Assembly: GCF_905220415.1 (NCBI RefSeq)
Contig: NC_059561.1
Coordinates: forward strand, 5,658,001 to 5,722,000
DNA: 64,000 nt
Direction: 5' to 3'
From: Colias croceus
Taxonomy: Eukaryota; Arthropoda; Insecta; Lepidoptera; Pieridae
In this document: one piece after another, positions 56,001 to 64,000 of the stretch
Layout of the letters: each line of letters begins with the position of its first letter
Numbering within the stretch: the stretch's first letter is position 1
Made by a program: the position numbers and the translations under genes
The notes under the pieces: generated by a model
What the model was told of the DNA's origin: nothing
What the model saw: only the letters and a program-made list of their open reading frames with translations
Database searches by the model: none

Positions 56001-57236
56001 AATTCAAGATAATCATTTTTCAGATGTAAAAACGGCAAAAGCACAGATGGTCATATGCTAGACCAATTGGAGAGGTTAGGCCTGGTCGTATACACGCCGT
56101 CGAGAGAAATACAGGGTAGAATGATCACATCCTATGATGACAGGTAAGTTATTATTGAAGTGAAACTTCTTTAGGCGCGTTGAGAGTCAAATTTCAAAGT
56201 CGCGTCATGGCAATACCGTCACGTCATGGAATAAGGCGACGATTTTGGTATGTATGAATCTTGCCAAAGTTTCACTTCTGACACGTGTGGCTCGGCCCAC
56301 ACTTTTTTTGTAGCTTTATTGAGCTTTCCACCCGCGGCTTCGCCCGCGCAGTCAAAGAAAAACCCGCATAGTTCCCGTTCTCGTGGGATTTCCGGGATAA
56401 AACCTATCCTATGTCCCGGGGTAAAAAGTAGCCAATGTCCTTTCTCGGGTATCAAAATATCTCTATACCAAATTTCATGCAAATTGGTTCAGTAGTTAAG
56501 GCTTGATTGAGTAACAGACAGACAGACAGATTTTACACGCGATTTATTTATTATATTATTTTTCCCGACGTTTTTGAACACTTAACAGCGAGCGTGGTCA
56601 CGGGGAGACACAGGGAAACGTCGAGAAAATAATAGAATGAATAAATCACGTTTAAAATCCGTTAAAAAATCTTTAATTTCTAATTGTATAATACTCGCGT
56701 AAATTAAAAAAAGAGTGTGTGTACTTATGTACACGCGTTAGAAGTTATACTTCTTTGGCGTATGGAAAGAAATACTAGAATATACAACTTGAACATAATT
56801 ATCAATTTTCATACCACCTAGAACTAACTTCATGCTGTTAAATTTAGGTGTCGGTGTTCACCATCGCGCCAAAAGAAGTATAACTTCAAAAACTAGAAAA
56901 TGCTCACATACAAAATATTACACTTAATTGTTTGTTTTCAGTGTAGAATGAATAATTAGGGAAATAAATAATCAGCCAAAAGATTCTTTAATATTTATTT
57001 ATTATTCCAGATACATAGTCCAATGCGCGGCAGAATTCGACGGCGTTATTGTCTCTGGCGACAACTACAGAGATCTTCTGGCCGAGAATCCAAGATGGCG
57101 GTTCGTCATAGAGAATAGACTCTTGCAATTCACATGGGTCGGCGATATGATTATGTTCCCTAAAGATCCTTTGGGAAGAAATGGACCTACTTTGGAACAG
57201 TTTTTACGACATCCGTTCCCGAATGAACAAAATTAA
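53019..57236 (+). CDS. NYN-domain ribonuclease of the Regnase/N4BP1 family, five exons, 443 residues
   Basis: Exons 53019-53726, 54237-54412, 55111-55212, 56024-56143 and 57011-57236; phases 0, 2, 2, 2 agree throughout. Residues 1-236 are disordered and Ser/Asn/Thr rich, with an N-terminal basic patch (KNSKKRKRKNSRKIRNLFDK) that may act as a nuclear or RNA-binding signal. Three short I-D-L-T/V-I-N type motifs (VIEITDSN, LTIDLTAES, AVIDLVNNS) resemble SUMO-interacting motifs. From about residue 280 the Zc3h12a-like NYN/PIN nuclease appears: LRMVVIDGSNVAMQ (D288, N291), HMLDQLERLGLVVYTPS, YDDRYIVQCA (D367, D368), FDGVIVSGDNYRDL (D386) and the family end FPKDPLGRNGPTLEQFLRHP. All expected acidic catalytic residues are present. 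There is no CCCH finger, so it is closer to N4BP1/KHNYN in layout, though no KH domain is seen. Role inferred: endonucleolytic RNA decay. Confidence 0.9.
53755..53939 (+). repeat. Interspersed short repeat 29 bases after NYN exon 1
   Basis: Sister of 39388-39578: GCTTACTGCCCGTGGCTACG, CTTTGTCTAAAACCTAATAA and GACTTTGTTTTATACTATGT. Both copies lie just past an exon donor site. Confidence 0.8.
54535..54628 (+). repeat. LINE 3' end with A-rich tail
   Basis: CTTACCATCAGGCGAGATAG followed by TGGCCAAGCGCTCCCCTATT and an A-rich end is the sort of 3' terminus seen in many lepidopteran LINE copies. It is 5'-truncated, about 95 bp. Confidence 0.6.
54840..55035 (+). repeat. Interspersed short repeat with internal hairpin
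   Basis: ACTAGCTGTGCCGCGCGGTT head joined to the AATGTAGCTTTCGAATGGTG / TTTTCCTCTTTATAATATTA tail. The block TTCACCATTCGAAAGCTA is repeated inverted as TAGCTTTCGAATGGTGAA 17-18 bases later, making a strong hairpin absent from the 37873 copy. Confidence 0.75.
55268..55500 (+). repeat. Interspersed short repeat, CCCGCGGCTTCG family
   Basis: Full-length: ACTAGCTTTCCAACCGCGGC through ACCAAATTTCATGCAAATTG to ATAATATTAGTATGGACTAG. Located 55 bases past the NYN exon 3 donor. Confidence 0.8.
55640..55792 (+). repeat. Degenerate GCGCTCCGCGGTTT-family repeat
   Basis: Keeps TTGGTCTTAGCATAATGATA, TAGCCTTCCTCGATTAATGG and CTCTTCAGCTTTATAATATT but lacks the usual G+C-rich head, so it is 5'-truncated or old. 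Confidence 0.65.
55812..55985. mobile_element. Foldback MITE-like element
   Basis: GAGGAATGTGTTTG on the left and CAAACACATTCCTC on the right are inverted, with TTCAAACTCTAAACG and CGTTTCAAACTTTAAACT between. Outer ends are CACAAATAATGTCCGAGG and TCGCATATTATTGGCACC. It is related in layout to 12640-12800. Confidence 0.55.
56155..56318 (+). mobile_element. MITE-like element, GAAGTGAAACTTCTTTAGGCGCG family
   Basis: Shares with 62015-62172 the left end GAAGTGAAACTTCTTTAG, GTCGCGTCAYGRCAATACCG, AAGGCGACGATTTTGGTAT and the right end TTTCACTTCTGACACGTGTG. GTGAAACTT and AAGTTTCAC give inverted ends. Confidence 0.7.
56325..56537 (+). repeat. Interspersed short repeat, CCCGCGGCTTCG family
   Basis: Begins GAGCTTTCCACCCGCGGCTT and ends in an ACAGACAGACAGACAG tract; the usual TTTCGCATTTATAATATTAG tail is missing because another repeat follows. 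Confidence 0.8.
56538..56695. repeat. Repeat with CGACGTTTTTGAACAC / AACGTCGAGAAAATAATA
   Basis: GATTTATTTATTATATTATT with CCCGACGTTTTTGAACACTT on the left, and AAACGTCGAGAAAATAATAG with GAATGAATAAATCACG on the right, are approximate inverted ends around ACAGCGAGCGTGGTCACGGG. It looks like a short foldback element. Confidence 0.5.
56705..56897 (+). mobile_element. MITE-like element with ~20-bp inverted ends
   Basis: GAAGTTATACTTCTTTGGCG near 56739 is inverted as CGCCAAAAGAAGTATAACTT near 56865-56884. It shares its interior with the expanded copy at 34635-34990. It is the fourth element in a row inside NYN intron 4. Confidence 0.7.
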
Positions 57237-57780
57237 ATGTCACTGTCACTGTCAAATAATTTTTTTTAATAGTCTGTAGTTGTTAAAAGTTGTGATGTTT
57301 TATGTAGCTTCGAGATTTATGTAAATTTTTCGCGGTTTTATGAGTTTTTTTAAAGTATTCTGCGTACTTTTTTTCATTTTAGGTATGAAAATCTGTATTC
57401 TGTACGAACTGTCATTATAAAGATATTTTTTGAAAATTTATGTACCTAATTTTTGAAAAAAATTTGTGCGCAGAAAATAACATGATCTCAAAGACTGACT
57501 TTACTATTTTAATATTATAACAAAGGTAACGGCCTCTAATTGTTAAAGTACGTTAAATTTTTTATATAATAAGGTTTGATTGAAGATTGTGTCTATGATT
57601 TTCTATTAGTATTATGTATAAAAACCTGTTACCAAGGAAGATAATAATAGAACTATATATTAATACAACAATATATTAATTAGATTTCATAGGAACACAA
57701 TGTCTTCTCAAATTATCCGAGAGATGTTGATTTTGTAAATAATTCTAATTTTGTTGATTCTTTTTAAATTTGAAGGAGAT

Positions 57781-57786
57781 AATAAA
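57781..57786 (+). terminator. Poly(A) signal of the NYN ribonuclease gene
   Basis: AATAAA about 545 bases after the stop, followed by a T/G-rich stretch (TTTTCTGTGTTTTATTTTG). It is the best-placed signal for ending this plus-strand transcript. Confidence 0.5.
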
Positions 57787-58019
57787 TATTTTAATTTAAT
57801 TTTCTGTGTTTTATTTTGACTTTATACCAATGAGTTATCTGATAGTATTTTCTGTTTTATGAAACATGTTTCATTTATTATACGCTAACGGTTGTGTATC
57901 GAAAATTTTACTGCATATTTTTGCCCGACTACGGCAAAGCAAAAAGAGTGGTTATGATTTTGACTTGTGTGAGTATGGATGTTCATCTGTTCCCTCATAT
58001 TCTGATCTAGTTATCATAA

Positions 58020-58237
58020 CGGTGCATTTACATTAAAAGAGTGAATACTCATTCTAACCCCACTATGTCAAATAAGTATACAAAAGAATGCTCTAGCATT
58101 CTTTCGTTGTTCTTAGTGCGTTCGAAAAGATTTTTTGCAATACTGAACTACACTGAATACGAGTTTACACTATAAGATCACGAAAAAATGCTCTTGCTCT
58201 AGCTCTATCTCTACGTTACTTTGATGTAAATGCACCG
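58020..58237. mobile_element. 218-bp MITE with CGGTGCATTTACAT inverted ends
   Basis: CGGTGCATTTACAT at 58020 and ATGTAAATGCACCG ending at 58237 are perfect inverted repeats. The interior has CTCTAGCATTCTTTCGTTGT and no ORF. Target duplication not evident. Confidence 0.65.
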
Positions 58238-59512
58238 AAAAGGTGGGAATATAAGGTGTCGCTATAAGCCTCTTCCATAAGTCTTCATTGTCCGCTGGTT
58301 ATAAAGTGGTCATAGATTGAACGATGTTACGTTAAATTGACTACAGCGCCCTCTAGGGGACTTAAAGTAAAGAATAAAAAAATTGTGTGGGGTATCAAAT
58401 AAAGAGTGTTTGAACATTTCAAATATTGAAACACCTAACATGAATTCACATAACACAACAAAATAAGTTAAATAAAAAAAGGTTAATAACTAAAAACAGG
58501 CTACTCAAACACGCTCTGAAAAGTACGAAAGTCACCGCTGAAATCATAATGTACATACAAACAAAATGATAAACCTGGTTGTTATCCTGTGAGGATAGAT
58601 GGATCATGGATGTAATTTGTTACTCTCTGCTTTTACGAAAGCGGATGGAATTTAGATGAAACTTTCTTGGAAAATGCGACTATCCGCCCAAAATAATTTT
58701 TCAATTCCAATATGTAGTTTCTGTGCTTAGCTCGTTCATAAAATTCTTGAACTTATATTATGAATTTGAGTAGACCATCTATCTCGTGAACAGACGAAAA
58801 ATGTGATCCATAGAACTAGATTATTTTTAATTATAATTTATATTGCAAATACTTAGACATAAGGTAAGGGAATATTATGGTCGAAAATAAAACACACAAA
58901 TTAAAATAATATTTTATTCAAATAAAGATTTACAACCGCAGAATTGAAAACAATACAAAGCTTCGTGCATATTTGGCATATAATAGCGTGTAAAAAATAT
59001 TTTAAAATTACAAAAATAACCCTACCTAGTATCACTTCCCATCATGCAAGCTCTTCACTTATCCTATAAACAGTCTTTTAAATATCATATTAATAGCAAA
59101 TGAGGAATTATAGATAAATTAAGGCCGCTTTTTGCTTAAATTATTCTTAATTTTTAAGCGATTTTATTAGATCTTATAATAATGTATGAAAACCGTTAAC
59201 ACTAAAATGTACATATTAAATTTTATAACAGTTACTCTACCGTTTTTATAATTCGACTATAATTATTACATATTTGGTTAAAAAGGGCAAAATTGGGATA
59301 ACATTGTAAACTACTAACTTGGAATAACAAACAGACTAATGTCACAGACTAATCTAATGTGTATTTTTTATATAAGTGCATACTTTACTACAATGCCTAT
59401 ATTAACTTGTAATTTTCTAGTTAAAAAATCTATTTTGGGCACTAAAACTGAGAGCTATAAAACTGCGTAGAAAGTTGAAGACAGGATTGTTATAGGAAAA
59501 TTTGGTTGTATC
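58238..59512. other. Intergenic, no gene seen; possible minus-strand transcript end
   Basis: TTTTATTCAAATAAAG near 58911 reads AATAAAA on the minus strand and resembles a transcript end, but no minus-strand coding frame follows within 3 kb. The sequence is otherwise featureless. Confidence 0.4.
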
Positions 59513-59669
59513 CATTGAGATAATATTAATATGGAGACGATACCGCCTACATCACTTATGTTCCACTCAACATACGTCATGTGGCGTAACTGCACTCAGT
59601 CGCTTGCTCGCTCATTGGCGCGAACGTCACGCTCATTTTTTATTTGTTATAAAGTGAAACGCATCAAAT

Positions 59670-59759
59670 ATGCCTACGTGTGTGTTACGATATTGCACAA
59701 ATAATACAAAGACTAAGGAAAAGTGCAAAGGAATAACTTTTCATCAGTTTAGTAACTAG
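59670..59759 (+). pseudogene. Orphan THAP first exon inside the P-like element
   Basis: ATG at 59670 opens MPTCVLRYCTNNTKTKEKCK followed by GITFHQF, the N-terminal half of a THAP zinc finger with C4 and C9. The frame closes at 59757-59759, but a GTAACT donor after base 59751 would exit in phase 1. No downstream exon with the second metal pair (C-x2-H) or the W and P landmarks is found on the plus strand up to the window end. I read it as the remaining first exon of a decayed P-type transposase. It is distinct from the intact THAP gene at 49166-51002. Confidence 0.7.
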
Positions 59760-60064
59760 ATAATAATTTTTAAAACTTAGTTAGAGCATAATTTTTGGCG
59801 GGCGACATTTTGTCATAGATTAAAAATTTAAGATATGACATTGGGCATGAAATAAGTGTTGTTAGTAATAATTGCTGGCGTATATTTTTATAGTATAAAA
59901 TAATAATTTTACATATTTAGAAAAGCATAGACTGGTTGTTAATTGAAAAAAGGTGAAATCATGAAATATGAAAATCAAGTTAATTGATTTTAATCAAGTT
60001 TTTAATTGATATTGTATAAGCTACTGACTTGAACGTATAATTGAATTATTATTTATTTATCTGC

Positions 60065-61157
60065 ACTAATATTATAAAGAGGAAAACTTTGTTTGTTTGT
60101 TTGATTGTAATTAATAGGCTCATAAACTACTGGACCGATTTTGATGAAAGGAGAATGCCCATTTTTGGTACTGGTTTTTCTCATGCATCAAGACAACAAT
60201 ACTATTAAAAAAAATCTCGGCAATTTAGAGGCCTTCTTACCATCGGAAAATATATTTTGAACAGGGAATGTTTTGTAAAATCTAATAAGACATGTAATTG
60301 TTTAGATCCGTTATTATAGATTTAGTGTCCATTACCGGTTACCACGGTAACCAAGCGGTAACTTATTACATTTACTATGGTAAATAGCTAAATGTATTAA
60401 TATCGATTATAGTTTTCATTGAATTACAAAAAAAATCAATTAACATAAAATCACTCTTTAAGGTATTGTTTATACACTGTAGGTTGTTTTAACAAAGATA
60501 GTGAAGTAAAATAATATAAATATGTATATATAAAAAAAAATATTATTATGACATAGCTTGGTAGGTAACCAGTTATTTCTTATTTGTTTCTTTCTTCGAA
60601 TATGTAGTGAAAAAATGATTCAAACAACAACAACAACATGTAAACCGAATAAAAACTCAATTGGCATTTTTTATTTTTTATATATTATATATTTTTTAAG
60701 TATATATTTAGGTTTTCTTGAAATCCGTCCCGGAAGATTTCTGGTGCCTACCTACACTAGCCGATGAACAGATAGACTTTGTCTGAAAGCATAAGCTCTA
60801 CGCATAGATTAAAATATATGTTAATCGAAAAATAACCTTTGGACGATAAAATGTTACCTAAATCACACATAAACCTAACTAAATCGGGGTTATTTAAGTT
60901 TTGAGGTTATTTCACATTTTTCTCAATATCTTGATAACCCCTGTTTTTATCACAAAAAAATCAATTGGTAAAAATCTTTTGAATATCGAAGAACCCTCCA
61001 AAACCACTCTGGCATTGACGCAACACTGTACTGTGGTCCATACTTTCATGGGCATTCTTCTTTGGCACAGACAATCTTAAGACCCTGAGAAAGAACATAG
61101 GCTACTTTTTATTGCGAAATATGTGCCACGGGCGAAGCCGGGGCGGACCGCTAGTTC
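60065..61157 (-). repeat. Inverted short repeat nested in the P-like element and itself interrupted
   Basis: The left part 60065-60155 (CTAATATTATAAAGAGGAAA to TGGACCGATTTTGATGAAAG) and right part 61060-61157 (CTTTGGCACAGACAATC to GGGCGAAGCCGGGGCGGACC) are two halves of one inverted copy. The gap is a further insertion. Confidence 0.65.
60156..61059. mobile_element. Innermost insertion, GAATGCCCAT ends
   Basis: GAGAATGCCCATTTTTGG at the left and TTTCATGGGCATTCTTC at the right give a GAATGCCCAT inverted end of about 10 bp. About 0.9 kb, no ORF of note. A GGTTACC/GGTAACC small palindrome lies near 60335. Exact edges and target duplication are uncertain. Confidence 0.5.
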
Positions 61158-62014
61158 AGAGATAAGTAATTAATATTTTTTCTATTCAAGGTTTCCATGT
61201 CTGGGCCGTGAAGAAAGGGAAAAATTATTTTTTTTCTAAAAAAGGCTCAATTTGTAAGGAATAAAACTTCCCATAGCCCTGACTGAACCTAAAACGTCAC
61301 TATTTACATCATCCTATATTATATGCCAGATATTGTTAGCCCCGCGTAGTAAAGTCAGTTTATACCTAAAATAAATATTAAGTAAGTACAAAGAAAATTT
61401 CAAGTCAACGTGCATGTAAGGAGTGGCACCCAATAAAATAGACAGAATAAAACAAAGTGTCGCCTCTATAGCGGTGAGTCAGTGACATCGCATAATCTAT
61501 GACTGTCTAGCCGTCATTCGCGCGCCCCGCGCCGCCGCGCTTGGCGCACAGATTTTGTTCGTGGTGTCTGCTCCATATTAATATTATCTCAATGGTTGTA
61601 TCGAATTTCTTTGTCACTTTATAGATGTTTTAAAAAACTTATCTAAATTAAAAAGTCTCATATAAATTTATAATGCTCTTTTTATGTGAATGAGTTACAA
61701 CTTTGAAAATCGTGAAAGATATCTACTTGAAAAAAATATGAAATATCCTGCTAAGGAATATGAATTTTAATTTGAATATCTGCTACTCCTAAACGGCTGT
61801 AGAATTTTAGTAGAAACTTCGAAGAAATGACAAAAAAATCGATAATATCCGGAAAAAATTAACAAAATCCTACTTTTGGCACTACACTACATAATATGAA
61901 ATACTTTGGCATTGATTACAAAATGGTTAATTAGATAGAGATTTAAAACCTATTAATTAGATTATATTCGTGTTATATTTGAGATTATTAAAGTTTAAAT
62001 GGTTAATATGTTTT

Positions 62015-62172
62015 TGAAGTGAAACTTCTTTAGACGCGTTGAGAGTTAATTTTCAAGGTCGCGTCACGACAATACCGTCACGTCATAGAGTAAGGCGACG
62101 ATTTTGGTATCTTTAAATTTTGCCAAAGTAGTTTCACTTCTGACACGTGTGCTCGGCACACACGCTCTTTTT
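62015..62172 (+). mobile_element. MITE-like element, GAAGTGAAACTTCTTTAGACGCG family
   Basis: Sister of 56155-56318. It has GAAGTGAAACTTCTTTAG at the left and GTTTCACTTCTGACACGTGT at the right, followed by a GTGCTCGGCACAC hairpin. Confidence 0.7.
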
Positions 62173-62852
62173 TATTATTATTAGTATCAGTTGCAATTAT
62201 TCCTATTTATTTCTGATTTAGAAGACTGTCATGCATGTAATTAAAAATTAAACTATTTTTTAAACTTACAAGATAAATTGATAACTTCCATAGACGAAGT
62301 CGGTTAAAATTAACATAAATAGAACATTAAAACTTCATATAGTTTTGCTAAAATCAAAACATATGATAAAAACAACTTTTACATACAAAGAGACATGCAA
62401 ATATAATTTTCAACATAATTATATTTTAATTTTTAATAAAACAATATTAAACTAAAAATTATGGCTTATTTAAAAGAACATTATAGAGAAAATAAATATT
62501 ATTAAAATTATTACAATCTCTGTTAAGGAAAAAATTGTGATTTGCATTGCATTTAGTAAAATATCATTTTAAAATTTCCTTACGGACGGCTATATTGATG
62601 GATGCGAAATAATTTTATTTTTTATAATCATTTTAATTTTATTTTTTTAATAATATAGGATGGAATCGCTAAAATCTATAGATTTACAAGCATAAATAAC
62701 ATATTACTTTATTTATAATTTAAAAAACTCTAAACGAAAATATCTAAATAATATAATAAATATGTCGTATAAATTTATATCCGAACGTTTAATTTCTGCA
62801 CATTTCATCAAAACCAAATTTGAAAAACTAATTTTCACATTGTTTAATGAGT

Positions 62853-63065
62853 TCAAACATCAGTATTTTTTATTTTATCCAATTTCATTTGTTCCAACTG
62901 CAATTGTCGCCTGATAGATCCCAATTGTGTTAAAATATTAATATTTCTGCCTTCACTTTGCAAACTTTTCAATATATTCTTTTGAACGGCTGGCACTTTC
63001 CATTTATCGTCTACAACTTTCATTTCTTCGCTTAAACTTTCATTTACTTCGTATCTTTCATTCAC
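62853..63065 (-). CDS. Possible terminal coding exon, helical protein of unknown family
   Basis: The minus-strand frame reads NERYEVNESLSEEMKVVDDK, WKVPAVQKNILKSLQSEGRN, INILTQLGSIRRQLQLEQMK, LDKIKNTDV and a stop. It is open from the stop near 63079. The first in-frame ATG is internal (the M of SEEMKVV), so it is either a short protein of about 57 residues or, more likely, the last exon of a gene whose earlier exons lie beyond the window. The composition is protein-like (acidic then amphipathic helix with heptad leucines), unlike the shadow frames around it. I do not recognise the family, and no strong acceptor site is seen. Confidence 0.4.
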   Translation of the reverse strand: MNERYEVNESLSEEMKVVDDKWKVPAVQKNILKSLQSEGRNINILTQLGSIRRQLQLEQMKLDKIKNTDV

Positions 63066-63483
63066 TTCATTTACTTTACTTTAGTTTTTGGTTTACTTTT
63101 GAATAATTAATGTTTTTTTGTTGTGTAGGTAGATATTATAGTGTGAGACCTATTTGTAATATAGTCGTCAAATAACGATTTTCGTGGGACTTACCTCCGC
63201 TATACGGACTACTAATATCAACCATCCAGTTTAGATATCTATTATTTTCGTAAATTCGTTTCCGCGGGCTGAGTATTGACGCGACGATCTTAGGTACCTA
63301 TACATATATGGATATAAATATTTCATTCATAGTTTTATATCAATAAAATCAAGAAAGATTTATATACATAGTATATTTTTTTATGATTTATATTAATTAT
63401 TTAATATTATTAGCATTAATACCTATTTGTAGATTCCTATGGTTGTTCCAGTAAATATAACGTAAACAGGTTGTGAATAGTAT

Positions 63484-64000
63484 ATACCTATATAATATAT
63501 TCACAATCTGTATTACATAATAATATTACATAATATGTATAAGTACATAAATATAGTATTTCGAATTTTTGTATGTTTGTCTGTCTGTATGTATGTCTGT
63601 GCTAAATTCAAACTTTGGGTTGGGGTGTACGAAAGAGGGTCCCGGACTTAGAAATTTTTTCGTGATTTTTTTTATTTACGCCCCCCCCCCCTTTTTTGGG
63701 TACTACGAACGTAAGTTATTTCAAGGTGCATTTATTTTTGTTTTTCTCTCTTTGGTCCTTTATTTTATATTAATTATTGATTTATAAGTTTAGTTTACAT
63801 TCATGTTATAAACATACCTATATAATATATTCACAATCCGTATTACATAATAATATTGCATATCTATAAGTACATAAATATAGCTTTTCGAATTTTTGTT
63901 TGTCTGTCTGTATGTATGTCCGTGCTAAATTGAAACTTTGGGTTGGGGTGTACGAAAGAGGGTCCCGGACTTAGAAAAATTTTCGTGATTTTTTATTTTG
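63484..64000 (+). repeat. ~330-bp duplicated segment running off the window
   Basis: ATACCTATATAATATATTCA at 63484 recurs at 63814, and the copies stay in register through GTTTGTCTGTCTGTATGTAT, AAACTTTGGGTTGGGGTGTA and CGAAAGAGGGTCCCGGACTT to the edge. There are several substitutions and small indels, so this pair is older than the 47911-48398 duplication. The first copy contains a C10 homopolymer. Confidence 0.85.

Larger units (their letters stand above)
59513..61594 (+). mobile_element. Defective P-like DNA transposon with 24-bp TIRs and 8-bp TSD
   Basis: The left terminal repeat starts CATTGAGATAATATTA (59513-59536) and is perfectly inverted at 61571-61594. GTTGTATC flanks both ends exactly (59505-59512 and 61595-61602). 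An 8-bp duplication, CA-starting ends and a THAP-coding first exon 158 bases from the left end all match the P-element superfamily (the Drosophila P transposase also starts with a THAP exon near this distance). The rest of the transposase is absent: without nested insertions only about 1 kb remains. It is a dead or non-autonomous copy. Confidence 0.75.

Noticed and set aside
56219..56495. Opposing ORFs similar to those at 23348-23566 and 55197-55442
   Set aside because: They lie in interspersed short repeats and resemble each other only because the repeats do. No intact or family-like protein.
1..64000. CRISPR arrays, bacterial operons or an integrated virus
   Set aside because: Direct repeats here are tandem duplications or transposons without regular spacers. 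Genes have introns and eukaryotic signals, and no viral structural or replication gene was seen.

Overview
The window looks like nuclear DNA of a moth or butterfly. It is very AT-rich, full of TACCTA-type runs, and littered with short interspersed repeats whose heads read like GCCCGCGGCTTCGCCCGC and whose tails read TATAATATTAGTAT, a pattern common in Lepidoptera. Genes are split by GT-AG introns. The species cannot be named from this sequence.

Layout. 1-10827 is intergenic, repeat-bearing DNA upstream of Wnt5. 10828-43180 (+) is a complete seven-exon Wnt5 gene encoding 370 residues. Its first intron, about 20.2 kb, holds a cluster of seven small secreted proteins of the MBF2/REPAT family: one four-exon gene on the minus strand (12887-14639) and six intronless genes (17401 +, 19194 +, 19980 +, 22854 -, 24831 +, 28985 +). 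45150-47032 (+) is a two-exon C2H2 zinc-finger gene with ten tandem 9-residue repeats. 49166-51002 (-) is a two-exon THAP-domain gene. 53019-57236 (+) is a five-exon NYN-domain ribonuclease of the Regnase (Zc3h12)/N4BP1 type. 57237-64000 is mostly noncoding. It holds a defective P-like DNA transposon (59513-61594) with an orphan THAP exon, a possible minus-strand coding exon (62853-63065), and a 330-bp duplication running into the window edge.

How the parts relate. Wnt5 is a secreted, lipid-modified developmental ligand. The nested MBF2/REPAT genes are unrelated small secreted proteins, mostly with their own compact promoters, so the intron acts as a gene-cluster locus. The zinc-finger, THAP and NYN genes are separate regulators (DNA binding and RNA decay) with no obvious shared pathway.

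Transposable elements make up much of the rest: several short repeat families in both orientations, foldback or MITE-like elements with terminal inverted repeats (24095-24671, 26071-27292, 33416-34172, 58020-58237), and a three-level nest of insertions at 59513-61594. Exon-intron structures were built by hand from splice consensus, phase agreement and protein continuity. No transcript or database search was available.
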